A stretch of DNA of 64,000 bases, from assembly GCF_009720525.1 (NCBI RefSeq), contig NZ_CP043930.1, positions 1,895,501 through 1,959,500 of the forward strand. Reading direction: 5' to 3'. The first letter of the stretch is position 1. Every line of letters begins with the position of its first letter. This stretch comes from Gimesia benthica (lineage in GTDB: Bacteria; Planctomycetota; Planctomycetia; Planctomycetales; Planctomycetaceae). Below are positions 1-7,465 of the stretch, in pieces. Made by a program: the position numbers and the translations under genes. The notes beneath the pieces are model-generated. The model saw only the letters and a program-made list of their open reading frames with translations, did not search any database and was not told the DNA's origin.

Positions 1-42
1 ACGATTTCACACTCTGCCCCGGCACTGTTTCGCCCCGTCCCC

Positions 43-235
43 GGGTAAGCCCGAATAAAATTCGGGCCGAGCGCAGCGAGCAGGAAACTGTCTGTGTTGC
101 GTTCAAGCAAGAAACATCCCGTTTGCTCTCCAGACTATTCTTGATTGAGATCAGAAACTGAAATACCAGATCGTACCTTCACCCTGTCAGTTTCCTGTTG
201 CCTTCGGCAATACCGGATTACATCCGGTACCCCTC
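43..235. repeat. BIME-like paired-hairpin repeat, copy A
   Basis: This is a complete copy of the interspersed element found throughout this window. Its left arm is GGGTAA, a perfect stem GCCCGAAT/ATTCGGGC with a 3-nt loop, a GC-rich GCGCAGCGAGC segment and AGGAAACTG. About 90 bp of conserved spacer follows. The right arm is the inverted counterpart: TTTCCTG, a small TTGCC/GGCAA hairpin, a stem TACCGGAT/ATCCGGTA, and a C-rich end. Two opposed hairpins, each headed by a G/T-rich tetranucleotide-like sequence, is the layout of REP/BIME elements. No gene is visible in 1-334. Confidence 0.8.
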
Positions 236-269
236 ACATCCGCTCCGGTAACGCAACTAACCTGCGCCA

Positions 270-338
270 GCATAATTTTCGTGTCTTTCGTGCTGGCCGT
301 GGTAGCAAAAAAATTCGTGCGATTCGTGGTACCATCAA
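270..338. repeat. degenerate TTCGTG tandem repeat at the 3' end of the next gene
   Basis: A short array of roughly 9-10 bp units resembling TTTCGTGNC runs from the BIME copy to the stop codon of the minus-strand gene at 335-1699. The stop codon (335-337) lies directly at its edge. In the sense direction of the gene this is an A-rich run of CACGAA units immediately after the stop. Similar arrays lie at 4881, 5911, 13313, 14093 and 16855. Confidence 0.7.
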
Positions 339-1699
339 GCCTGCTGCTTCAACGGGTTCGTCTCCAAAATAATGTCATTAATCCCCGTCTGGTTAAATCC
401 TTTGAACCCCTCTTCCCGCTGCAGAATTTCCAGGTGCGAACCGATGGCCCCTTTTTCGCGGAACTTGTCCGCTTCTTCTTGAGAGATCAGTCCGTCTTTC
501 AGCAGCGACTGAATCCGGCTCTCTTGCACCGGCCAGATTTCCCCTGCCGTAAACGCCTGACGCAAATGTGGCAGATCGGTAAAGGGCTTCATCGTTTTCA
601 CGTCCCCCTCTTCCGCCAGCTGGTCCCGTGCGGCGTCGAAGTCGAACTGGCATTCCAGGTGATGCATGCCCGCCTGCAGGAACGCTTCCCCATGCAGTCG
701 GTACCACAGCCCCACCGTACCCAGCTCATTCCGTTGCTGAAATGCCTCGTGTGCAAAGTCCTGCGATACCTCTTCGGCTGAGAGATCGACATCCGCGAAT
801 ATTGTGATCCTCGCGTGAGGCTGCTCAATCACCTGGGCACCCCAGCCCGCTTCCTTGCCGGCATAGAACCGTTCACGCAGATTGAAACCCAAGAGTTCGA
901 AGATCCCAATCAGGCTCTGGAAATACTTCCGGCTCGAACGATACGTATGGTGATCGTGATTCGCCCAGCCCATGCCCATGGCATCCTGGCGGGCCTTCTG
1001 AATCCGAGCCGCCAGGTTCCGCTGCTGCCAGTAATCCCGTTCGCCGGCAAAGAACAGATCGCAGGTCCGGTCCACACCCAGATCCGCAATTGATGCCTTA
1101 ATCAGCGAAGCCGCATGCGCGAAACCCGCACTCGCTTCCGCGAAGTCCCGCTTCCGTAGCCGCAGCGCTTCCGCATGGGCGGCCAGCTTTTTCAGATCCG
1201 GAGTGGCAGGCGGTGTCGTACACGTTACCGGGCAACCGTGCCGCTCAATCACATGCAGTTCAACGCCTTCGCCGTCAAAAGCAATCCGCTGTCGCACCGC
1301 AGCACCGACATCACCTTCAATCGGAATGTCCATATCACGCTGCTGCACCAGCAGAAAGTCAGCCACACTGTCCACCCTGACAAACAAACGCTCGACCGCC
1401 GACGCAGCCGCCTTCACCGCAGGAAACATCGCCGCAGGATGATGATACAACGGACGATCCGCATCCGTCACCGGCTCATATCCCAAATCCACCAACTCAT
1501 TCGCCAGCGCATCAGACCACTTCACTTCCAAATGATCCACCCAGTCCCTGAGCCGGGTTCCTGTGCGGGTCTGGAGATCATGGGCAAACTGTTGAATGTC
1601 GGCTGACTTCTGACAAAACACATTTATCCGCTCATCGATAAAGCGGGCCGTTTCCGGATACCGTTTCCAGTCATAAACTGTAAGCTGTTCGCTGGACAT
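335..1699 (-). CDS. conserved protein with VOC-like segments; possible 2-oxoadipate dioxygenase/decarboxylase
   Basis: The product is a 454-residue soluble protein without signal peptide or membrane segment. Two regions look like metal-binding vicinal-oxygen-chelate modules. One runs from WVDHLEV (His56) to LYHHP (His86-87). The second has NHDHH (248-252) followed by ELLGF and WGAQVIEQ (286-293). Length and layout recall the DUF1338/HglS family, which converts 2-oxoadipate to 2-hydroxyglutarate in lysine breakdown. The divergent neighbours encode the preceding steps of such a route, which supports the idea. This is inference and the family match is not certain. The start has a good ribosome-binding site (AGAGGAGA). 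A repeat array abuts the stop codon. Confidence 0.55.
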   Translation of the reverse strand: MSSEQLTVYDWKRYPETARFIDERINVFCQKSADIQQFAHDLQTRTGTRLRDWVDHLEVKWSDALANELVDLGYEPVTDADRPLYHHPAAMFPAVKAAASAVERLFVRVDSVADFLLVQQRDMDIPIEGDVGAAVRQRIAFDGEGVELHVIERHGCPVTCTTPPATPDLKKLAAHAEALRLRKRDFAEASAGFAHAASLIKASIADLGVDRTCDLFFAGERDYWQQRNLAARIQKARQDAMGMGWANHDHHTYRSSRKYFQSLIGIFELLGFNLRERFYAGKEAGWGAQVIEQPHARITIFADVDLSAEEVSQDFAHEAFQQRNELGTVGLWYRLHGEAFLQAGMHHLECQFDFDAARDQLAEEGDVKTMKPFTDLPHLRQAFTAGEIWPVQESRIQSLLKDGLISQEEADKFREKGAIGSHLEILQREEGFKGFNQTGINDIILETNPLKQQA

Positions 1700-1773
1700 G
1701 GCTTATCTCCTCTATTTTCATAACCGTTTCCACTCGCTCAAAGTCAAGTGGCGTCTCTATGAATTAATACGTC

Positions 1774-1827
1774 AAAACCTGCGAAAACAGAAACTCAATC
1801 AGAAAACAGGTTTTCCACGTATATAAT
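1774..1827 (+). promoter_or_regulatory. inverted repeat and -10 box between divergent lysine genes
   Basis: The 187 bp between the two divergent genes holds an 8-bp inverted repeat, AAAACCTG (1774-1781) and CAGGTTTT (1807-1814). A perfect TATAAT at 1822-1827 follows, 60 bp ahead of the dehydrogenase start. No convincing -35 box is visible at the usual spacing. An operator or activator site just upstream of a promoter for the plus-strand genes is a reasonable reading but unproven. Confidence 0.4.
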
Positions 1828-1886
1828 CATAGTGAGGTCTTTCACATCACTTCTCACATCATGAATTCTACACAGGAGGACCTGCG

Positions 1887-2993
1887 ATGTCTCAAACAAT
1901 CCTGCTCATCGGCGCGGGAAAGATCGGCCGCATGATCGCCACTCTGCTCAGCAGATCCGGCGACTATCATGTGCGCGTCGCCGACCGCGTTCCCGCCGCT
2001 TTAGACCATATACAGAAACGAATTCCCACCGTCGAAACACGCGTACTCAACGCCGAGTCGCACGAGGAACTGGTACACCTCATGCAGGGCTGCACTGCAG
2101 TCATCTCGGCACTCAGCTTCCGGGAAAATCCCTATGTCGCTCGCGCTGCGCTCGAAGCGGGCATCAATTATTTCGATCTCACGGAAGATCGTCAGACAAC
2201 GGCCGCTGTTAAAGAGATTGCCGACGGTGCCTCCGAGGGTCAGGTCTTTCTCCCCCAGTCCGGCCTGGCCCCCGGCTTCGTCACCATCGTCACCAAACAC
2301 GTGATGGACTGGTTCGACGAAATCGATACCGTCCGCATGCGCGTGGGGGCCCTCCCCCAGCGGCCCACCAACGCGCTCGCCTACAACCTGACCTGGTCAA
2401 CGGACGGCCTGATCAACGAGTACTGCAACACCTGCGAAGTGATTCACAATCGCAAGATTAAAAATCACCTCCCTCTCGAAGGGCTGGAGCAGTTCACCCT
2501 CGATGGCAACGTTTATGAAGCCTTCAATACCTCAGGCGGACTGGGTACGCTCTGCGATACCATGGATGGCAAGGTCCGTGAATTGAATTACAAAACAATT
2601 CGTTACCCCGGCCATCGCGAACTCATGAAGTTCCTCCTGCAGGACCTGAGACTCAACGAACGCCGCGATCTGCTCAAGGACGTCATGGAACACTCGATTC
2701 CCGTCACCTTCCAGGACGTGGTTATCGTCTTCTGCACCGTCCGTGGTCACCGCAACGGACAGTTCGTCGAAAAGAGTGACCTGCGTAAAATGTACGCTCA
2801 GGAAATCAACGGCGAAATCTGGAGCGCTATCCAACTCACCACTGGAGCCGGCGTCTGTGCCGTCTTTGACATGATTCAACAGAAACAGCTGGAGGGTACC
2901 GGCCTGATCCGTCAGGAACAGATCCCCTTCGAACAGTTCATCCAGAACCGCTTTGGACAGTTTTACGAAACCGAAACCTTTGCCCTGGACTAA
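1887..2993 (+). CDS. saccharopine dehydrogenase-family protein (saccharopine or lysine 6-dehydrogenase)
   Basis: The protein has 368 residues. An N-terminal Rossmann fold opens with LIGAGKIGRM (7-16), the GxGxxG dinucleotide site. A C-terminal saccharopine-dehydrogenase-like catalytic domain follows. Family members of this length include saccharopine dehydrogenases and lysine 6-dehydrogenase. Both release 2-aminoadipate 6-semialdehyde, from saccharopine or directly from lysine. The aldehyde dehydrogenase immediately downstream would oxidise that product. No lysine-ketoglutarate reductase is seen here, so direct lysine 6-dehydrogenase activity is attractive, but sequence inspection alone does not settle it. 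A strong AGGAGG precedes the ATG. Confidence 0.8.
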   Translation: MSQTILLIGAGKIGRMIATLLSRSGDYHVRVADRVPAALDHIQKRIPTVETRVLNAESHEELVHLMQGCTAVISALSFRENPYVARAALEAGINYFDLTEDRQTTAAVKEIADGASEGQVFLPQSGLAPGFVTIVTKHVMDWFDEIDTVRMRVGALPQRPTNALAYNLTWSTDGLINEYCNTCEVIHNRKIKNHLPLEGLEQFTLDGNVYEAFNTSGGLGTLCDTMDGKVRELNYKTIRYPGHRELMKFLLQDLRLNERRDLLKDVMEHSIPVTFQDVVIVFCTVRGHRNGQFVEKSDLRKMYAQEINGEIWSAIQLTTGAGVCAVFDMIQQKQLEGTGLIRQEQIPFEQFIQNRFGQFYETETFALD

Positions 2994-3017
2994 TTCATTC
3001 AGCAAGTGAGGCTCAAC

Positions 3018-4556
3018 ATGACTCATCCGATACAGGAAGTGTTACAGCGGATCGGCGTCAACGATCATCCCGTCGCCGTTGCCGTCGGAAATACGTGGCA
3101 GGCAGGCGCCAGTGAAGCACTGACGGGCAAGTCCCCCATTGATGGATCGACGCTCGTCACGCTCACCCAGGCCACGCCGAGTGACGTCGACATGGTGGTC
3201 GCTACCGCCCAATCCGCTTTCTGGACATGGCGCAACGTCCCCGCCCCCCGCCGCGGCGAATTCGTCCGGCTGATCGGCAACGCCCTCCGCGAACACAAGG
3301 CAGACCTCGCTGCCATCGTCAGCTGGGAAGCCGGTAAAATCACGCAGGAAGCCCTCGGCGAAGTACAGGAAATGATCGACATCTGCGACTTCGCTGTCGG
3401 GCAGAGCCGCCAGCTCTACGGCAAAACCATCGCCAGCGAACGCCCCGGCCATCGCCTGATGGAACAATGGCACCCCCTCGGACCGGTCGGCGTGATCAGC
3501 GCCTTCAACTTCCCGGTCGCCGTCTGGTCCTGGAACGCGATGCTCGCGTTCGTCTGCGGCGACCCGGTCGTCTGGAAGCCTTCGGAAAAAACGCCGCTCT
3601 GTTCCATCGCCTGTCAGCAGATTGTCAACAACGTCGCCCGCGACTTCCCCGAAGCCCCCGATGGTATCTCCAGCCTGCTCATCGGCGGTGCCGACGTCGG
3701 ACAGGCGCTCGCCGCACACCCCGATCTCCCGTTGATCTCAGCCACCGGCTCGGTACCCATGGGACGCGCTGTCGCCTCCACGGTTGCCGGTCGGCTGGGG
3801 TTGAGTCTGCTCGAACTGGGCGGCAACAACGCCATGATCGTCACCGAATCCGCCGACCTCGAAATGACGGTCCGCTCCGCCCTCTTCTCCGCCGTGGGGA
3901 CCTGCGGCCAGCGCTGCACGTCACTCCGCCGCCTGATCGTCCACAACAGCATCGCCGACAAACTCCTCGCGTCGCTCAAGAAAGCTTATGAGAAATTACC
4001 GATTGGCAATCCCCTCGATGAGGGTACGCTCGTCGGCCCGCTCGTCGATCAGCGTTCGCTCGACGCGATGCAAACAGCCCTCCGCACCGCCGAGGAACAG
4101 GGAGGCACCGTCCATTTTGGTAATCCGATCAATCACGATGTCCCCGCGGGCGGCTGTTACGTCCACCCCGCCATCGTCGAGATGCCCGACCAGACCGAAA
4201 TCGTCCGTCAGGAAACCTTCGCCCCCATTCTGTACGTCATCCGCTACACAGAACTGGACGAAGCCATCGCCCTGCATAACGGCGTCCCCCAGGGGCTCTC
4301 CTCCTCCATCATGACCAACGACATCCGCCAGGCGGAACAGTTCCTCTCCCCCACCGGCTCCGATTGCGGCATCGCCAATGTCAACGTCGGTCCCAGCGGC
4401 GCAGAAATCGGCGGCGCATTTGGAGGCGAAAAAGAGACCGGCGGCGGCCGCGAATCCGGCTCCGACGCCTGGAAAGCCTACATGCGCCGCGCCACCAACA
4501 CCATCAACTACTCCACCGAACTCCCCTTAGCCCAGGGCATCAAATTCGACCTCTAA
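3018..4556 (+). CDS. ALDH7-family aldehyde dehydrogenase (aminoadipate semialdehyde dehydrogenase-like)
   Basis: A 512-residue NAD(P)-dependent aldehyde dehydrogenase. The active-site glutamate lies in LLELGGNNA and the catalytic cysteine, Cys300, in GTCGQRCTS. ELGGNNA plus GQRCT are hallmarks of the ALDH7 (antiquitin) group, which oxidises 2-aminoadipate 6-semialdehyde to 2-aminoadipate. The ATG at 3018 is preferred over the in-frame GTG at 3006 because GTGAGG sits at ribosome-binding distance. It starts 24 bp after the dehydrogenase stop codon, so the two are almost certainly co-transcribed. The pairing matches lysine degradation by the aminoadipate route. Confidence 0.88.
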   Translation: MTHPIQEVLQRIGVNDHPVAVAVGNTWQAGASEALTGKSPIDGSTLVTLTQATPSDVDMVVATAQSAFWTWRNVPAPRRGEFVRLIGNALREHKADLAAIVSWEAGKITQEALGEVQEMIDICDFAVGQSRQLYGKTIASERPGHRLMEQWHPLGPVGVISAFNFPVAVWSWNAMLAFVCGDPVVWKPSEKTPLCSIACQQIVNNVARDFPEAPDGISSLLIGGADVGQALAAHPDLPLISATGSVPMGRAVASTVAGRLGLSLLELGGNNAMIVTESADLEMTVRSALFSAVGTCGQRCTSLRRLIVHNSIADKLLASLKKAYEKLPIGNPLDEGTLVGPLVDQRSLDAMQTALRTAEEQGGTVHFGNPINHDVPAGGCYVHPAIVEMPDQTEIVRQETFAPILYVIRYTELDEAIALHNGVPQGLSSSIMTNDIRQAEQFLSPTGSDCGIANVNVGPSGAEIGGAFGGEKETGGGRESGSDAWKAYMRRATNTINYSTELPLAQGIKFDL

Positions 4557-4584
4557 AACTGAGCGGCAAGGCGCCGGGTACCAT

Positions 4585-4603
4585 CTGTCAGCTTGACCGA
4601 CAG
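4585..4603. repeat. CTGTCGG-type hairpin repeat
   Basis: A 7-bp stem (CTGTCAG/CCGACAG with one G-U type mismatch) surrounds a 5-nt loop. Related hairpins lie at 5617-5635 and 17832-17850, where the stems are perfect. All three are followed by GTGC and lie upstream of a BIME-like element, so this looks like a second REP-like family that travels with the first. Confidence 0.6.
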
Positions 4604-4653
4604 TGCTGATAAACCAGCATTCAACCAGCCAACCAAAACTCGAAAAAACATCG

Positions 4654-4845
4654 GATGGGCCCGAATAAAATTCGGGCCGAGCGCAGCGAGCAGGAAACTG
4701 ACAGTGTTGCATTCAAGCAAGAAACAGTTAGTTTGCTCTCAAAACCATTCTGAACTGAGGTCGGAAAGAGAATTACCAGTTCACACCTTTACCCTGACAA
4801 TTTCCTGTTGCCTTCGGCAATACCGGATTACATCCGGTACCACCC
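4654..4845. repeat. BIME-like paired-hairpin repeat, copy B
   Basis: A full-length copy. The left stem is GGCCCGAAT/ATTCGGGCC with loop AAA. The right stem is TACCGGAT/ATCCGGTA and it ends in CCACCC. The spacer is nearly identical to copy C, because both lie inside the larger direct repeat. Confidence 0.8.
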
Positions 4846-4880
4846 ACATCCGCTCCTGTAACACAACCAACCTGCGTCAG

Positions 4881-4964
4881 CAAAATTTTCGTGTCTTTCG
4901 TGAATTTCGTGGTAGCAAAACTTTCGCCTCTTTCGTGGTAGAAAAATTTCGAAGTGTTCGCGGT
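4881..4964. repeat. degenerate TTCGTG tandem repeat
   Basis: An array of about eight degenerate TTTCGTGNC units interrupted by GGTAGCAAAA and GGTAGAAAAA. It ends exactly at the stop codon of the DUF1501 relic (4965-4967), the same arrangement as at the intact gene end at 5997. Confidence 0.7.
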
Positions 4965-4994
4965 CTACCCAAAAACCTCTCCCACCACTTCCCC
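4965..4994 (-). pseudogene. relic of a DUF1501 gene 3' end
   Basis: Read on the minus strand, these 30 bases encode GEVVGEVFG followed by TAG. The intact DUF1501 protein at 5997-7451 ends GEVVSEVFG plus TAG. Similarity stops just beyond 4994. The last codons of that gene were therefore carried along when the repeat block was duplicated. Confidence 0.75.
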
Positions 4995-5092
4995 AGTTTG
5001 CGTTTTTTCTTGCTCGAGCGATGAGGCATGGCTAAAGTATCTACTGACCATCAAGTCTCGGAAAATCGAGACATCTCTTGGGAAAAGGGCTG

Positions 5093-5590
5093 ATGAAAGA
5101 GAAACCCATCGCCAAATTCAAACTATCATTCAAGCGTATGTACCTTGTGGTGATGGCCTGGGATCTTCTGGGATTTCTATTGATTGTGATTGCAGATGCA
5201 GTGGATTGCGGTGTTGAAAACATGCATTTTGCTGGTACTCTGATCGCAATTCTGGTGATTATTATTGGAATGGCAGTCGCTGCAGCGGCTCTATTAGCCC
5301 TTGTAGTCGCATACTTTAAGGTCAGCGTGTATCAGGATCGAATTGGAGGCCATGACTTTTGGGGGTTCTATCGAGAGCAAACATGGAGTGAAGCAGAGAA
5401 TGTGCGACCGCTCAGCTATCTGCTTGGGCTTAAAATGGCGATACTTCAAAGCCGTTCAAACAATATTTGGCTTCCCATGTTCCTTGCGGATATGAATCGT
5501 TTCCGAACCCTGGTTTGCGAACTGGCCAGCCCCGATTCAGCACTGGCAGAATACCTGACACAAAACGAGCAACAAGAGATCGACAACTAG
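5093..5590 (+). CDS. small membrane protein of unknown function
   Basis: A 165-residue protein that I do not recognise. Two hydrophobic stretches near residues 10-35 and 45-75 look like membrane-spanning helices, and the C-terminal half is soluble and charged. The ATG at 5093 is chosen because GGAAAAGGG lies just upstream; a TTG at 5078 is possible. Base composition is visibly more AT-rich than the neighbouring metabolic genes. The gene sits between two ~413 bp direct repeats, suggesting it was inserted, or that the region was duplicated around it. Confidence 0.6.
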   Translation: MKEKPIAKFKLSFKRMYLVVMAWDLLGFLLIVIADAVDCGVENMHFAGTLIAILVIIIGMAVAAAALLALVVAYFKVSVYQDRIGGHDFWGFYREQTWSEAENVRPLSYLLGLKMAILQSRSNNIWLPMFLADMNRFRTLVCELASPDSALAEYLTQNEQQEIDN

Positions 5591-5684
5591 TCAAACGACT
5601 CCACGCCGAGTGCTACCTGTCGGCTTGACCGACAGTGCTGATAAACCAGCATTCAACCCGCCAACCAAAACTCGAAAAAACATC

Positions 5685-5877
5685 GGGTAAGCCCGAATGC
5701 CATTCGGGCCGAGCGCAGCGAGCAGGAAACTGACAGTGTTGTATACAAGCAAGAAACAGTTAGTTTGTTCTCAAAACCATTCTCAACTGAGGTCGGAAAG
5801 AGAATTACCAGTTCACACCTTTACCCTGACAATTTCCTGTTGCCTTCGGCAATACCGGATTACATCCGGTACCACCC
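5685..5877. repeat. BIME-like paired-hairpin repeat, copy C
   Basis: A full-length copy with left stem GCCCGAAT/ATTCGGGC (loop GCC) and right stem TACCGGAT/ATCCGGTA ending CCACCC. The left loop differs from copy B (AAA) while the stem is kept. Confidence 0.8.
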
Positions 5878-5910
5878 ACATCCGCTCCCGTAACACCATC
5901 AACCTGCGTC

Positions 5911-5996
5911 AGCAAAATTTTTCGTGACTTTCGTGCTGGCCGTGGTAGCAAAGCTTTCGTCTCTTTGGTGGTAGAAATTTTCGAGCGATTCACGGT
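5911..5996. repeat. degenerate TTCGTG tandem repeat touching a stop codon
   Basis: An array of TTTCGTG-like units ending GGT directly before the minus-strand TAG at 5997-5999. The orientation relative to the gene is the same as at 335, 14180 and 16920. Confidence 0.7.
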
Positions 5997-7451
5997 CTAC
6001 CCAAATACCTCACTCACCACTTCCCCACCCAGCACCGTCGCAATCTCCTTCCGGTTATTATGCCGATACACGAGCTTATGCTGATCCAGCCCCAACGCAT
6101 GCAACAGCGTCGCATGCAGGTCTGCAGGCGACATCGGACGTTCCACCGGCGTATAACCCAGCTCATCCGTCTGACCGATAATCTGGCCCCCCTTCACGCC
6201 GCCGCCAGCCATCCACATGCAATACGTCGTTGGCAGATGGTCGCGGCCCCGCCGGTCTCCTTTCGTATTCCCTTCCGTCGTCGGCGTCCGACCAAACTCG
6301 CCTCCCCACACCACCAAAGTCTCATCCAGCAGCCCCCGCTGTTTCAGATCTCTCAAGAGCGCCGCCACCGGCCGATCCGTCGCCCTGGAGCGTTTCGTGT
6401 GATTCGCCTTGATCGCCCCATGCGCGTCCCAGCCTCCATTCCGCAACTGCACCACCCGCACACCCCGCTCCACGAGCCGTCGGGCAATCAGACAGTGCCT
6501 GCCGAACTCCGCCGTCTCCTTGTCATCTAGACCATACAGCTCCGCCGTCTCTGCCGATTCACTCTTCAGATCGAACACCTCCGGCGCTGATGTCTGCAGC
6601 CGGAACCCGAGCTCGTACGAGGCAATCCGCGCCTCCAGTTCCGAATCCTGCCCCAGCTGTTGCAGATGCTCTTCGTTCATCCATTTGATGAAATCCAGCT
6701 GCTCGCGCCGGTTCGCATGCGAATAACCGGCGGGCATCTTCGTATACGGAATCCCCCGCTTGCCGTCCACCAGGGTCCCCTGGTAGCGCGAAGGCAGAAA
6801 CCCGTTCCCCCAACCCGGCGTCTGAGGTGCCGGCCCGGTGCTGTTCGACAGCATCGAAATAAATCCAGGCAGATCGCGGCTCTCACTCCCCAGGCCGTAC
6901 GTCATCCATGCTCCCAGGCTGGGCCGGTCCCCCACTGCCGACCCGGTCAGCGCGATACATTCCCCGGGACCATGCACGGGCACCCGATGATTCACCGACC
7001 GCAGCACGCAGATCTCATCGATCATCTTTGCCGTTTCGGGGAACATGTTCGACACGGGAATCCCGCTCTCCCCATAATTCTTAAACGTGAAGGGCGACGC
7101 CATCAGCTTCGAACCCAGCCCCGCCCGCGGAATGTTGGGCACCCGGGCCGCGATGCTCGCCGGGACCGGCTCTCCTTCAAGCTTCGTCAGCAGCGGCTTC
7201 GGATCGAACGTATCCACCTGGCTCGGCGCACCCGACATGAACAGAAAGATCACGCTCTTCGCTGTCGCCGGAAAATGACTCTGCCCGGTCATCGCCTGCT
7301 TTTCCTCAGCAGCCTCGAGCAGTCCCTCGTCGGCCAGCAGCGCCGCCAGACCGACCGCTCCCATGCCCAGCACGCTCTGCTCCAGCATCGCCCGTCGGCT
7401 CACAGGCGACGTGGAAAAACCATGACTCACCTTCTTCGGATCAAACAACAT
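5997..7451 (-). CDS. DUF1501 family protein, Tat-type signal
   Basis: A 484-residue DUF1501 protein, related to the sulfatase/alkaline phosphatase fold and very common in planctomycetes next to PSD1 cytochromes. An N-terminal SRRAMLEQS followed by a hydrophobic alanine/leucine stretch resembles a twin-arginine signal, so export is likely. Typical family segments are [28 protein letters not shown] and [10 protein letters not shown]. The enzymatic role is not established. The ATG at 7451 lies 14 bp after the PSD1 stop with GGCGAGGG upstream, so the longer reading from 7511 is unlikely. It is the last gene of a four-gene operon led by a sigma factor. Confidence 0.88.
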   Translation of the reverse strand: MLFDPKKVSHGFSTSPVSRRAMLEQSVLGMGAVGLAALLADEGLLEAAEEKQAMTGQSHFPATAKSVIFLFMSGAPSQVDTFDPKPLLTKLEGEPVPASIAARVPNIPRAGLGSKLMASPFTFKNYGESGIPVSNMFPETAKMIDEICVLRSVNHRVPVHGPGECIALTGSAVGDRPSLGAWMTYGLGSESRDLPGFISMLSNSTGPAPQTPGWGNGFLPSRYQGTLVDGKRGIPYTKMPAGYSHANRREQLDFIKWMNEEHLQQLGQDSELEARIASYELGFRLQTSAPEVFDLKSESAETAELYGLDDKETAEFGRHCLIARRLVERGVRVVQLRNGGWDAHGAIKANHTKRSRATDRPVAALLRDLKQRGLLDETLVVWGGEFGRTPTTEGNTKGDRRGRDHLPTTYCMWMAGGGVKGGQIIGQTDELGYTPVERPMSPADLHATLLHALGLDQHKLVYRHNNRKEIATVLGGEVVSEVFG

Positions 7452-7465
7452 CAAAGCCCTCGCCT

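Larger units (their letters stand above)
4583..4995. repeat. left copy of a ~413 bp direct repeat block (partner 5615-6027)
   Basis: This block aligns base for base, offset 1032, with 5615-6027, at roughly 90 percent identity by eye. It contains in order a CTGTCAG/CCGACAG hairpin (4585-4603), a BIME-like element (4654-4845), a TTCGTG array (4881-4964) and a short relic of a DUF1501 gene end. The two copies flank the small gene at 5093-5590. No other gene is seen between 4557 and 5092. Confidence 0.85.
5615..6027. repeat. right copy of the ~413 bp direct repeat block
   Basis: This is the partner of 4583-4995. It contains a perfect CTGTCGG/CCGACAG hairpin (5617-5635), a full BIME-like element (5685-5877), a TTCGTG array (5911-5996), and the last 31 bases of the intact DUF1501 gene. 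Because it runs into a real gene end, this copy is the likelier ancestral location. Confidence 0.85.

Noticed and set aside
145..372. Short open frames across the repeats (also 4593-5024, 5697-5927, 16645-17028, 18022-18666)
   Set aside because: They translate the repeat elements themselves (FRVFR-like text), recur with the repeats, lack ribosome sites and have no domain.
4583..6027. Insertion sequence or composite transposon
   Set aside because: No transposase, terminal inverted repeat or target-site duplication was found around the direct repeats.
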